NCBI GenBank assembly: GCA_030683995.1
Contig: JAUXPH010000015.1
Location: forward strand, 208,416-272,415
Reading direction: 5' to 3'
Length of the DNA: 64,000 nt
From: Lutibacter sp.
GTDB taxonomy: Bacteria; Bacteroidota; Bacteroidia; Flavobacteriales; Flavobacteriaceae
In this document: positions 19,124 through 29,331 of the stretch, in pieces
Numbering within the stretch: the stretch's first letter is position 1
Layout: the number at the start of each line of letters is the position of its first letter
Made by a program: the position numbers and the translations under genes
The notes under the pieces: generated by a model
What the model was told of the DNA's origin: nothing
The model's database searches: none
Seen by the model: the letters and a program-made list of their open reading frames with translations, nothing else

Positions 19124-19184
19124 CCGCGCCGGCTGGCCCTATCGCTAAAAACAGCTACCAGCTGTTTTCTTAACGTTTCGCCCC
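19124..19184. repeat. Family A hairpin repeat, copy 4
   Basis: cgcgccggctggccctatcgctaaaaa CAGCT acc AGCTG ttttcttaacgtttcgcccc. Confidence 0.9.
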
Positions 19185-19324
19185 ACCCAGACCGCCGGGA
19201 TGTATTGCTAAAATATTGGCTTTTTAAGATGGCTCTTTGGGTTGCTGCTATGGCCATTATGATTGAAACTTCATTTTATGAGATCCTGAAACAAGTTCAG
19301 GATGACGTTATCAATATTTTACTT

Positions 19325-20464
19325 TTACTTCAAGAAAAAAGCATCCAGCGCAACTTTAATTCGGTCTCGGTCCTCGCTGGTGAGGTTGGAGCAGGAAGGA
19401 AGACAGAGTCCGTTTTGGAAAAGGGATTCGCTTATGGTTCCGCCGTAGTAGGGATCGTTTGCGAAAATGGGCTGCAGGTGCATAGGTTTCCATAATGGGC
19501 GACTTTCAATGTTTGCCGCATCCATCGCCAAACGGAGGTCTTCGCGTGTTTTTCCGCCGGTTTGTTCGGGGTTGACCAAGATGGCAGAGAGCCAGTGGTT
19601 TGAATAATAATCGGTATTGGGTTCGGAAAAAACGGTGACACCTTGGATGTCTTTGAAATAATTGACATAAAAATCGTGCATCGCCCTGCGCAATGTGACG
19701 TGTTCGTCCAGTACTTCCATTTGTCCGCGTCCGATGCCTGCCACGATATTGCTCATTCGGTAGTTGTAGCCAATTTCACTGTGTTGGTAGTGTGGTGCAT
19801 TGTCTCGTGATTGTGTGGCGAAGAACACCGCTTTGTCTTTAATTTCCCAGGTTTTTGCCACCAATGCCCCACCACCAGAAGTGGTGATGATTTTGTTGCC
19901 GTTAAAGGACAGTATGCCTATATCGCCAAAAGTGCCGCATTTTTGGTTTTTAAAGGTGCTTCCCAAAGCACTTGCGGCATCTTCAATTAAAAAAAGGCTG
20001 TATTTTTTTGCTATTGCCGCAATCTCATCCCATTTTGCAGGCATTCCGTAAGAATCGACCACAATGATGGCCTTTGGTTTTTTGCCTTTTGCGATGCGAT
20101 CAATAATCGCTACTTCCAGGGTTTTCGGACACATATTAAAAGTATCGGCTTCACTGTCGATAAAAACCGGTGTTGCCCCTTGGTATACAACAGGGTTTGC
20201 CGATGCTGAAAATGTGAAGGTTTGACACAAAACCTCATCGCCCTGGCTTACCCCTGCCAGTATCAACCCCAAATGAATGGCTGCCGTGCCTGAGCTAAGT
20301 GCTGCAACAAAATTGTTTTCACCCAAATAAATTTGCATCGTATTTTCAAACTCAGTTACATTCGGGCCCAATGGGGCTATCCAGTTGGAGTTGAATGCTT
20401 CTTGTATGTATTTTATTTCTTTGCCTGACATATGGGGGGATGACAGCCATATTTTTTTGTTCAT
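19325..20464 (-). CDS. DegT/DnrJ/EryC1/StrS aminotransferase (PglE-like)
   Basis: 379 aa; ALSSGTAAIHLGL, VDSYGMPAKWDEIAAIAKKYSLFLIEDAASALGS, SFNGNKIITTSGGGALV. Confidence 0.92.
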   Translation of the reverse strand: MNKKIWLSSPHMSGKEIKYIQEAFNSNWIAPLGPNVTEFENTMQIYLGENNFVAALSSGTAAIHLGLILAGVSQGDEVLCQTFTFSASANPVVYQGATPVFIDSEADTFNMCPKTLEVAIIDRIAKGKKPKAIIVVDSYGMPAKWDEIAAIAKKYSLFLIEDAASALGSTFKNQKCGTFGDIGILSFNGNKIITTSGGGALVAKTWEIKDKAVFFATQSRDNAPHYQHSEIGYNYRMSNIVAGIGRGQMEVLDEHVTLRRAMHDFYVNYFKDIQGVTVFSEPNTDYYSNHWLSAILVNPEQTGGKTREDLRLAMDAANIESRPLWKPMHLQPIFANDPYYGGTISESLFQNGLCLPSCSNLTSEDRDRIKVALDAFFLK

Positions 20465-20962
20465 AGGGTGATATTCTAGTAGGTTATAAAATTAAGGATT
20501 TTTTACACACCCCTACCCCTCTCAAGAGGGGAATTTGAATTTGGTTAAATGATTTCTTTTTTCTTTCCCCGCTCTCTGGTGCTCGTTTGCAACGAGTACC
20601 TACTTAAATTGGCCCATAAAATGTAGCGTTTGTAACGCGGATAACTCCTTTGTGATATAAGGGTTTTGGACATATTGGTGGTTCGCAACAGGTTTCTTAG
20701 ATGATTTAGTTAGTTCACGACAGGTTGCCACAGTCGCTACGGCTTTTTAAGCCGTTTCCCTGCGCGCCAACTGGCTCGATCGCTAAAAACAGCCACTCCA
20801 GAACCGCCGGCTTGTATCTGCCCAACATCTCGCCCATAACTGTCGCTATGTCGTGTTAAAAACATCCACTGCATGTTTTCTTTACGCTTGAACCTCTTTA
20901 CGCTCCGTCCCGCAATGACGGGGATTTTTAAGGAACTTTACAGTAGGGCAATGACGGGGGTT

Positions 20963-21532
20963 TCAAGGGGCTTTGCGGAGCAGAGACATTGCCGTTTTCC
21001 AAATAATTTTAAGATCCCCAAAAAAGCTGTGGTTGTGGTAATATTCTAAGTTTAATGTTACTTTGTCGGGAAAGAGGATGGTGTTGTTGTAGTGCAAGGG
21101 ATTTTGCTGCTGAGCCAATAAGGCTTCTTCGTTGGCGTATTTTAAGGTGGCCAAACTTGTAAGTCCGGGTTTTAGTTCTAGAATTTTGCGGTGTTCTCCT
21201 TGTAATTTGTCGTAATAGCCCGGTACATCTGGGCGGGGGCCAACGACACTCATGTTGCCGATGAGGACATTGAACAGTTGCGGTAATTCATCTATTTTGG
21301 TTTTGCGGATGAAATTGCCAAAACGGGTAATGGTTTTTACGCCGTTAATCGCTTTCATAGACTTTAGCTTGTATATGTTAAACGGTTTCCCGAATTGGCC
21401 TATTCTTTTTTGGATGAAAAGTCCGTTGGATCTGGTGTCTATGGAGGAAAGTAGCCAGCATAAAATGATGAGCCAGCCCAATAATAAGAGGCCGGTAATG
21501 GAGAAGATGATGTCGAAGAGTCTTTTAGACAA
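20963..21532 (-). CDS. Sugar transferase (phosphoglycosyl transferase, PglC/WcaJ C-terminal type)
   Basis: 189 aa; [48 protein letters not shown]. Confidence 0.92.
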   Translation of the reverse strand: MSKRLFDIIFSITGLLLLGWLIILCWLLSSIDTRSNGLFIQKRIGQFGKPFNIYKLKSMKAINGVKTITRFGNFIRKTKIDELPQLFNVLIGNMSVVGPRPDVPGYYDKLQGEHRKILELKPGLTSLATLKYANEEALLAQQQNPLHYNNTILFPDKVTLNLEYYHNHSFFGDLKIIWKTAMSLLRKAP

Positions 21533-21601
21533 TTTGTTGCTGGTTAATATATTTATTCTTTTAATTGTTGAAGCGTTGAATTATTTAATTGACCCATTTT
21601 T

Positions 21602-21964
21602 TTATTCCAAATCCATTAGAATGGCAATATTTTCTTTGATTTTATCAATTAATTCAGTTGGGAGGTTCCCTACTTTTTTCACCAAACGCTTATTGTCAAT
21701 GGCCCTGATTTGATCAATCATCACATCACAATTTTCCTGCAAATTTGCTGTACCTTTTTTGAGATGTACCCTTAAAATATCCGATTCCTTTTGAACATTT
21801 GTTGTAATTGGACATACAATGGTTGATGGATGCGGTATACAATTCAGCAAGTTCGTTTGAATCACTAAAACGGGTCTTGTTTTACCTGCTTCCGTTCCAA
21901 TTTGCGGATTTAAATCCGCTATCCAAATTTCGTACTGGTTAATTGTCATCGCCAATATTTTCAA
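21602..21964 (-). CDS. Type II TA toxin, PemK/MazF family
   Basis: [36 protein letters not shown]...[11 protein letters not shown]-type PemK motifs. Confidence 0.9.
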   Translation of the reverse strand: MKILAMTINQYEIWIADLNPQIGTEAGKTRPVLVIQTNLLNCIPHPSTIVCPITTNVQKESDILRVHLKKGTANLQENCDVMIDQIRAIDNKRLVKKVGNLPTELIDKIKENIAILMDLE

Positions 21965-22169
21965 AATCTTTAAGTACCTTCAAGGAATCCTCGCGCACTA
22001 AAACGGACTCTGTTTTTAATTTTTTTTCCAAAAGCTGTCTCTTTTGCACTTTATTATAATAGGCAATGGCTTCATTGATATACCTGTTCCTCGGCATTTT
22101 GGTGCCTGAAAGAATTTTTTCGGTTTCTCCAAATATGGAATCGTCTATTTTAAGGGATACTGTTTTCAT
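21939..22169 (-). CDS. Antitoxin paired with MazF-like toxin
   Basis: 76 aa, N-terminal ribbon-helix-helix-like MKTVSLKIDDSIFGETEKIL; overlaps the toxin start. Confidence 0.75.
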   Translation of the reverse strand: MKTVSLKIDDSIFGETEKILSGTKMPRNRYINEAIAYYNKVQKRQLLEKKLKTESVLVREDSLKVLKDFENIGDDN

Positions 22170-22179
22170 TTGTAATTTT

Positions 22180-22560
22180 TTATTGTTTTTTATTTGTCAA
22201 ATGGAATGCCCAGAATCTTTTTTTTTCTGTTAAATTATTTTGTTGCAGGCATTTCATCTGTTATCATTTTATTTTTTAGCGGGAACAGATGCCGTTCGCC
22301 ATTAATAATTCTTTTATATGTCAAATTTTGATATGCTCGGTTCATTTGTTATCATTTATTGTTTTTTATTTGTCAAATGGAATGCCTAGCATCTTTCTTT
22401 TTTCTTTTAGATTATTTTGTTGCAGGCATTTCATCTGTTATCATTTTATTTTTTATTGGTAACAGCTGCTGCCTGCCTGCCGGACAGGCAGGCCTGCTTG
22501 CCGCAGGCAGGTTCTCCATTAATCATTCTTTTATATGTCAAATTTTGTTAGGCTCGGTTC
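22180..22560. repeat. Two tandem copies of a ~176-bp unit
   Basis: ttattgttttttatttgtcaaatggaatgcc...cttttatatgtcaaattttg starts at 22180 and 22356; second copy carries an extra Cct/Gga-rich palindrome (ctgcctgccggacaggcaggcctgcttgccgcaggcagg). Confidence 0.85.
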
Positions 22561-23262
22561 ATATTTATAAATTATATACCAAAGATATATCATTTTAGTA
22601 TATCCTAAATTAAAAATATTGTTAAAATTATTGCTTAATTGTTTTTGGGGTGATTATTTGTATATTTAGATTTAAGAGGGGTCAGCTTGCTCCGGAATAC
22701 GCACTTCCAGGAAAAATTCCGTTTCTCAATTTTTATTAAACATCACTTTGCATATACAGTTTGATTTACAAATAGCGGCTTCATAAAATCGCTTAATTTT
22801 GTAAGGACTGGGATTTGAAAAATATTCATATTGCATATTCTATTGTGCAATTTGATACAAAAAACGCCTGTTCTAATATGCTTTTTAAATTGTTTACAGG
22901 AGGAACAATCGGTACAAATTGTGCCAGTAATAACGGTTTGAATTGTGCCACTTTAATAGATTAAGCATAAACTGCCTTGTGGCAAAAGCGCTGATTTTTT
23001 TCTTTGAGGGGGTCAGTATGCTCGGGAATAGCAATCAAGTCTGTAATTTGATTTGATGAACCCATTATGCGAATTTATAGGATGTTTGGTTCACGAAAAC
23101 ATAAAAACCTGCGGCATAAACAAATTCAAAGAGTGCTGAATTGTTGTCATTCATCTCCGATAGTCGGAATGAAGGGTTGACTTATGATAAGCTAATAATA
23201 GAGAAAATGAGATTTTATCTATAAGAGCCGCGTTGCAAACGCTTTGCTTTATTCACACAAGT

Positions 23263-23334
23263 AAGTAGGTACTCGTTGCAAACGAGCACCAGATTGGTAA
23301 GTAGGTACTCGTTGCAAACGAGCACCAGATTGGT
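23263..23334. repeat. Two tandem 36-bp units of family D
   Basis: aagtaggtactcgttgcaaacgagcaccagattggt twice (23263-23298, 23299-23334). Confidence 0.95.
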
Positions 23335-23550
23335 CTTTTTCTGTAAAATAAGCTCATTTTGCCTTGCGCCGACCATAATGATTAAACTTCATTTTATGAG
23401 ATCCTGAAACAAGTTCAGGATGACGTTTTCAATATTTTACTACGAAAAAAATCATAGGACGGGCTTCTTTGATTTGGGTTTAAATTATGTTTAAAACTTA
23501 TTTTGTTACTTTATACTTTTCCAATCCAACATTAGGGGCTTTTATGAGGC

Positions 23551-23686
23551 CTAATGCGTAACGCCTTTACTGCCCAGTACCCGCGTAAATGTAAGCACCA
23601 AAATTTTTAGGTCGAATAAAAATGATTTTCTATCGAGATATTCTTTTTCGTAGGCCACTTTATCTTCCAGTGACAATTCGTCCCTT
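23551..23686 (-). pseudogene. 3' remnant of a sugar transferase
   Basis: Nearly identical to 24239-24374 (taatgcgtaacgcctttact...gacaattcgtccctt); identity stops abruptly where unrelated repeat sequence begins. Confidence 0.9.
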
Positions 23687-24238
23687 GGACGTTGCAAGCT
23701 TTCTCTGGTGCTCGTTTGCAACGAGTACCTACTTAAATTGGCCTATAAAATTTAGCGTTTGTAACGCGGATAACGCATTCTCGATGTAAGGGTTAGGGAC
23801 ATTTTGGTGGTTCACAACAACTTATTTAGAAGATTTAGTTAGTTCTTGACAGGTTGCCGCAGTCGAATCGTTTTTTCTGTCCGTTTCTCCATCGCAATGA
23901 CGGGGATAGTTATGTTGTTTTACGTTAGCTGGATATTTGGATTTTTTTAGTTTATTCTTTTTCTTTTTTGCATCGCCCAAAAAAGAAACAAAAAAGTCTA
24001 GTCTGATGATCTTTTTCTGTAAAATTATTGAATTTTTATATCCACATCACCCAGACCGCCGAGATGTGTCGTTAAAATATTAGCTTTTTAAGTCGGCTCT
24101 TTGGGTTGCTCCATCATCCAACGCCAAAAATTTCAATATTTCACAACGAAAAACATCATATGACGGTTTCTTTGCTATGGGGTTAAATTATGTATGGACG
24201 TACATTTTTAACTTTTAACTTTTAACTTTTGACTTTTT

Positions 24239-24790
24239 TTAATGCGTAACGCCTTTACTTCCCAATACCCGCATAAATGTCAGCACTAAAATTTTTAGGT
24301 CGAATAAAAATGATTTTCTTTCGAGATATTCTTTTTCATAGGCTACTTTATCTTCCAGTGACAATTCGTCCCTTCCGTTGATTTGCGCCCATCCCGTGAT
24401 GCCGGGTTTTAGCTTGTGCACGCCTGCCGCAACGCGCAACGCCATTAAATCGTCCTGATTGTACAATGCGGGACGCGGACCCACAAAAACCATTTCTCCT
24501 TTTACAATATTGATTAGATTGGGCAATTCATCGAAACTTAATTTGCGCAATATGCGTCCGATTTTAAGCACATATTGTTCCGGATTGGTTAACAAATGCG
24601 TGGCCACATTGGGGGTGTTTTTTTTCATACTGCGAAACTTGTATATGTTGAAAAACGTATAGTTGACCCCAACCCTGTTCTGCTTAAAAAAAACAGGAAA
24701 GCCGTCTTCAAAAAATATGAGCAATGCCACCATAAGAAAAATTGGGGAAAGCAACAGGAGCATGATGAGTGAAAGTAATCTGTTTAACAT
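24239..24790 (-). CDS. Sugar transferase (phosphoglycosyl transferase)
   Basis: 183 aa; LSFDELPNLINIVKGEMVFVGPRPALYNQDDL, KPGITGWAQINGRDELSLEDKVAYEKEYLE. Confidence 0.93.
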   Translation of the reverse strand: MLNRLLSLIMLLLLSPIFLMVALLIFFEDGFPVFFKQNRVGVNYTFFNIYKFRSMKKNTPNVATHLLTNPEQYVLKIGRILRKLSFDELPNLINIVKGEMVFVGPRPALYNQDDLMALRVAAGVHKLKPGITGWAQINGRDELSLEDKVAYEKEYLERKSFLFDLKILVLTFMRVLGSKGVTH

Positions 24791-24946
24791 TGTTTATTCG
24801 TTGATTTGTTGCCCTTCGACCCGATAGCTATCGGGTGCGCTCAGGGTGACGGTTTAATTGTTTATTTATTTATTTAATCGTGTGTTCGTTCAGAAACTGT
24901 TTTTATTTGCTTAAATGGTTTTTTCCCTATTAAGCAAACAAATCTA

Positions 24947-26089
24947 TTAAATAATCTCACCTTCCCATAGCTTTTTTAAAAATTGTTCCCACGGCAAAAC
25001 AGTGATATTCCCAATGACTCGCGCTATTGGGTCATTACTGACAATAATTAATTTCTTCACCGTATATTCTTCTGAAAAACTACTTAATCCTTTCAAATGA
25101 CGCGTTTGAACATTGTTTGTTCCCTTTACTTCAATAGCAACTTCATGGTCCCCTAAAATAAAGTCCACTTCTATTTGAGAGGTTGTTCGCCAATATGAAA
25201 TTGCATAATCAAGGTCTGAATATTTACTGTGTGCATACAGCTCCTGGTAAATAAAGTGCTCAAATGCGCTTCCAAATGCTTCACTGCCCACTTCAATCCT
25301 TCCTCTTTTAAGCAGATAATTGGCAATGCCAACATCAAAATAATAAAACTTTGGCGCCAGAATGACTCTGCGCTTGGGTTTCTTTTGAAATGAAGGAAGG
25401 AAACGACCAATTAATGTATCTTCCAGAATTTGGAAATACTCCTTCACAGTCGTTGAGCTTACCCCGCATTCAGAAGCAATATTGGTATAGTTTACCATTT
25501 CTCCATTAGAAAAAGCCGCTGCTTCCAAAAATTTTGTGAATGCACTGATATTTCTAATTTTTGCTTCCGCAATAATCTCGTCTCTTAAGTAACTTCCCAG
25601 GTATGCAGAAATTAATTTTTTTGAATTATCAGCCAAATAATGTCTTGGAAGCAATCCATTGCTCAATGCCCTCTGCAAATCAAACTCGGGAATTTCTGCA
25701 TAAATTAGCGGATAAAGTTCATATCTCAACGCTCTGCCTCCTAATAAATTAGCTCCTGAACGAATAATTTTCCTCGGACTGGATCCACTCAATATAAAAC
25801 GTGTTTGATGATTTACGATGAGCCAATGAATCTCATCAAGCAATGCCGGGATTTTCTGAATTTCATCAACAATCACTATATCCTCATTGGATGTTGCTAA
25901 AATTGCTTCCCTAAATTGCGCAGGATTCTTTTGATACCGCTCAAACACATCCGATTTTAATAAATCAAACCAAATTGCCTTTGGAAACAGCATTTTTAAC
26001 AAGGTGCTTTTTCCCGTTTGGCGTGCCCCCCATAAAAAAAGACTTTCATTACCGGATCCTTCAAGTATTTGTTTTCGAAGAAACATCAT
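24947..26089 (-). CDS. AAA ATPase with DUF4143
   Basis: 380 aa; LFLWGARQTGKSTLLKMLF Walker A, IVIVDEIQKIPALLDEIHWLI, LSGSSPRKI, C-terminal VDFILGDHEVAIEVKGT. Confidence 0.92.
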   Translation of the reverse strand: MMFLRKQILEGSGNESLFLWGARQTGKSTLLKMLFPKAIWFDLLKSDVFERYQKNPAQFREAILATSNEDIVIVDEIQKIPALLDEIHWLIVNHQTRFILSGSSPRKIIRSGANLLGGRALRYELYPLIYAEIPEFDLQRALSNGLLPRHYLADNSKKLISAYLGSYLRDEIIAEAKIRNISAFTKFLEAAAFSNGEMVNYTNIASECGVSSTTVKEYFQILEDTLIGRFLPSFQKKPKRRVILAPKFYYFDVGIANYLLKRGRIEVGSEAFGSAFEHFIYQELYAHSKYSDLDYAISYWRTTSQIEVDFILGDHEVAIEVKGTNNVQTRHLKGLSSFSEEYTVKKLIIVSNDPIARVIGNITVLPWEQFLKKLWEGEII

Positions 26090-26890
26090 TTCAGTTTAAA
26101 GTTCATAAAATTATGATAATTAAAACAAGCACTTGTAAATGTCGTGATAATTTCAAGTACAAATATAAAAAATAATTTTGGATTTTTTCTTTTATTAAAT
26201 GAAGGGTGTGTTCTCGGCTATTTCTTATTCTTTTGATTCTCAGCAATGAGGGGTTTTATTGACCATAAAATAGATGTCGCTCCCCGGTCTCTGGTGCTCG
26301 TTTGCAACGAGTACCTAATAAATTGGCCTATAAAATGTAGCGTTTGTAACGCGGATAAGGCATTTTCAATGTAAGGGTTAAGTGACATTTTGGTGGTGTA
26401 CAACAACTTTCTTAGAAGATTTAGTTAGTTCTTGACAGGTTGCCACAGTTGAAACGTGTTCTTTACTTTTTTGCATCGCCCAAAAAAGAAATCGGCTTTA
26501 GGAGATTCACAACTCCAAAAAAAACAATATAAATAGTGAGTTAAACAAACCCGCCTGCGGCCCAATGTCATTAGGTTAAGATTTTTATGCATTATTTTTG
26601 TCCTTCCGAGGTACGAGGAATCCCATCATACGTGCTCATTTGTTGCGATTCCTCCATTGTCGGGCACGAGCGATAGCGAACTGGCGAAGCAATGACAAAT
26701 ATTTCCTTAACTTAATGACATTGACCTGCGGCCAGCAGGAAAGTCTACACTGATGATCTTTTTCTGTAAAATGAATTCTACCCGCGCGCCGGCTGGTATC
26801 TGCGCGCCATCTCACCCTTAGCTATCGCTACGTCGTACTAAAAAAAGCTACCAGCTGTTTTCTTAACGTTCTGCCCTCAACGCGCCTTAT

Positions 26891-27000
26891 GGCCATGGGA
26901 ATCCCTTTTGTACCAAATAAAAAGTAGCTTAAGATTTCCTTTGTTGGCAGGGAATAAATTATGAAAGGTCTCAGAATATAAACTTGTTTTCCTTCAAAAA
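26891..27000 (-). pseudogene. Degenerate internal fragment of an NAD-dependent epimerase
   Basis: GKQVYILRPFIIYSLPTKEILSYFLFGTKGIPMAI resembles GKRVYILRPCMIHGPGNKGNLNLLYSLVSKGFPWPL of the 29317-30237 product. Confidence 0.7.
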
Positions 27001-27036
27001 AAAATTCTTGAATTTTATGCAATAATTGATTCCGCC

Positions 27037-27369
27037 CTATTTGATGATTTGGTTGATTCTTTGAATTAATTCCTGATATTTAGCGATTTTAAGGCTTGAT
27101 ACTTTGCCTTTGATTAACTTTTGTTCAAGGACAAATATCTTATGTACACGAAATATAGCTTTTTGCCGGTAAATCTTCAGTTACATCTTTATTGGTAATA
27201 GTGATACTGAGTTTATCTTGTTTCAACTTTGAAGTGATTTGAACAATCATTATATCACCGGTTTCATGAACTGTATCATTCGAAATAACAAAGCCGGACG
27301 AAGTTTATACCCTTTATTGTCGGTAAATGGAACCGGAATGATCACAATATCGCCTTTATAAAAATTCAT
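27037..27369 (-). pseudogene. Frameshifted PemK/MazF-type toxin
   Basis: MNFYKGDIVIIPVPFTDNKGYKLRPAL / VISNDTVHETGDIMIVQITSKLKQDKLSITITNKDVTEDLPAKSYI / RVHKIFVLEQKLIKGKVSSLKIAKYQELIQRINQIIK* recovered across two frameshifts. Confidence 0.85.
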
Positions 27370-27551
27370 GAACGTGCCGTTTTCAGTTTTTCTTTTGCCC
27401 AGTTATCCCAAATATCATCTTCTGCACTGCTCCATTCTTTTTCGAGTGAACTTTCTGTTAATACCGCAAAAGGCACTTCTTCCTTTGCTTCAACGATTTC
27501 AATACTTTTTACATCCTTAAGCTTCGATAAAAGTTTTTTAAGAAATCCCAT
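27366..27551 (-). CDS. Probable antitoxin of the decayed PemK module
   Basis: 61-aa ORF whose TGA overlaps the ATG of the toxin pseudogene (ATGA). Confidence 0.65.
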   Translation of the reverse strand: MGFLKKLLSKLKDVKSIEIVEAKEEVPFAVLTESSLEKEWSSAEDDIWDNWAKEKLKTARS

Positions 27552-28087
27552 TGATTGTTTGCTTTTTGGTGTAATTAATTACTATGTTTTGCATTTTTTT
27601 ATGTTTTTTATCAAAGTTACATAAAAATCCTGAATGATTCATTTTGGTGATTTAAGCTCAATTATATTTGCTTGTACGCCAAAAAATGAAGCGCAAAATT
27701 ACATAATCTTTTCGAAAACTGATAACAAAGACATCATAAGCCAGTAAAGATCCTAAAACCCCGTCATTGCATTACTCTAAAACTAATTGTAACCCCGTCA
27801 TTGCGAGGCGTTATTGAGCGCGAGCGAAAGAACAACGCGGCAACCTGCCCTGAACTATCGCAAAGCTAATGAGAAAGCTTTTTACTTATTTGGCAATGCG
27901 TTTATTTTGTGGGGGTTGTTTAGCGTCATTCCATTAGTTCACAACAAATTTTTAGAAGATTTAGTTAGTTCTTGACAGGTTGCCGCAGTCGAAACGTGTT
28001 CTTTACTTTTTTCATTGATAAAAAAGTAACAAAAAATCTAGTCTACTGATCTTTTTCTGTAAAATTGATTGAATTTTTTTTGCCTTG

Positions 28088-28144
28088 CGACGTCTGGCCC
28101 TATCGCTAAAAATGTCCACTGGACATTTTTTTAACGCTCTGTCC
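28088..28144. repeat. Family A hairpin repeat, copy 7
   Basis: ctggccctatcgctaaaaa TGTCC act GGACA tttttttaacgctctgtcc. Confidence 0.9.
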
Positions 28145-28300
28145 TATCACCCAGACCGCCGAGATGTATCGTTAAAATATTGGCTTTTTAAGTCGGCTCT
28201 TTGGGTTGCTCCATCGGCCAACGCTAAAAATTTCAATATTTTACAACGAAAAACCTCATATGACGGTTCTTCTTTGCTATGGGTTTAAATTATGTATGGA
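28145..28300. repeat. Family B repeat (acccagaccgccgagatgtatcgttaaaatattggcttttt...ctctttgggttgc...)
   Basis: Similar copies at 19185-19260, 24050-24210, 63040-63160 and the window end (63980-64000). Confidence 0.8.
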
Positions 28301-28337
28301 CGTACAACGTGAACTTTGAGCTTTCACCTTTAAGCTT

Positions 28338-28650
28338 CTAACTTTTTCTAAACGACCCAAACGTTTTCAACATACCCTCTTTTGCGGCAACGGGAAAAGG
28401 TTTGCCGATAGCTTGCTTTATTTTTGCATTGCTCACCACATAACTTTCAGTTAGTTTTTGCAGGCGTTCGGTGTTTAATGGCAAGTGCAACTTATCCCCC
28501 AATTTTGCCATATGGCTAATGAACTCTTTTGAAAGATTAAGAATTCTCGCTTGCTTGTTTTGAGAAGCAGCAATTAATTGTATCAATTCGATGGTTGAAA
28601 GCGGTGTGTCATCTGCCACATTGTAGATGCCTGACGGAATGTTTTGGATT
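28338..28650 (-). pseudogene. 3' remnant of NAD-dependent epimerase
   Basis: Encodes QNIPSGIYNVADDTPLSTIELIQLIAASQNKQARIL...LPLNTERLQKLTESYVVSNAKI..., closely matching the C terminus of the 29317-30237 product; 5' part missing at the RelE-like module. Confidence 0.9.
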
Positions 28651-28660
28651 TACTTAAAAA

Positions 28661-28924
28661 TTAATAGTGACCCTTGAGGGTTTCAATTTCTATGGTATTA
28701 TTTTCAATATTTACACTGTAAACAAGGCGATCAATTTTTGTTATTCTTCGTGACCAAGAACCCGACAATTCGTATTTTAAAGCTTCTGGCTTGCCTAAAC
28801 CGGTATAGGGATGCACGATAATATCGGCCAGCAATGCCGCTATTTTTTTCTGCACTGCTTTATTTCCACTCTTTTTCCAGTAGTTTATATCCTCAAGTGC
28901 CTTTAAGGAGTATATTATTTCCAT
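28661..28924 (-). CDS. Txe/YoeB (RelE superfamily) toxin
   Basis: 87 aa; YSLKALEDINYWKKSGNKAVQKKI, GLGKPEALKYELSGSWSRRITKIDRLVYSV. Confidence 0.92.
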   Translation of the reverse strand: MEIIYSLKALEDINYWKKSGNKAVQKKIAALLADIIVHPYTGLGKPEALKYELSGSWSRRITKIDRLVYSVNIENNTIEIETLKGHY

Positions 28925-29121
28925 AAATCTTTGGTGGCAATTTTAACCCCTTTTCCCTTTTTTATTTCTTCTTTGGCTAAAAGTACCCTTTCAACAAACG
29001 CTGGATTGTATGGCGCTTCTTTTTCAACTTCAAACTTGATTTTAAAGGCTTTAAACACCGACTTAATCGCTTTTAATTGTGCCTTATCTTCTGGATATAC
29101 CTTAATGTTAATTGCATCCAT
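28915..29121 (-). CDS. Cognate antitoxin (DUF2683-like)
   Basis: 68 aa, overlaps toxin start; AINIKVYPEDKAQLKAIKSVFKAFKIKFEVE. Confidence 0.75.
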   Translation of the reverse strand: MDAINIKVYPEDKAQLKAIKSVFKAFKIKFEVEKEAPYNPAFVERVLLAKEEIKKGKGVKIATKDLWK

Positions 29122-29269
29122 TTTGTCTTATTTTTTCACAAAGATATAAAATTCATCAATAATATTTCTTTATGGTTTTGTTAATTGTTTCCCTTCAACT
29201 CCCCACAAGGTAAACTTTGAGCTTTAACTTCGGCTCCGCTCAGTTACCTATCTTTGAGCTTTTAATGCC

Positions 29270-29331
29270 AACGCGCCGGCTGGCCCTATCGCTAAAAATG
29301 TTCACTGAACATTTTTTTAACGCTTTGTCCC
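29270..29331. repeat. Family A hairpin repeat, copy 8
   Basis: cgcgccggctggccctatcgctaaaaa TGTTC act GAACA tttttttaacgctttgtcc. Confidence 0.9.

Noticed and set aside
24947-26089. AAA ATPase/DUF4143 gene as a novel defence component
   Set aside because: A common solitary gene in Bacteroidota with no partner defence genes here.
26218-26406. 62-aa minus-strand ORF
   Set aside because: Lies in family D/C repeat sequence, not protein-like.
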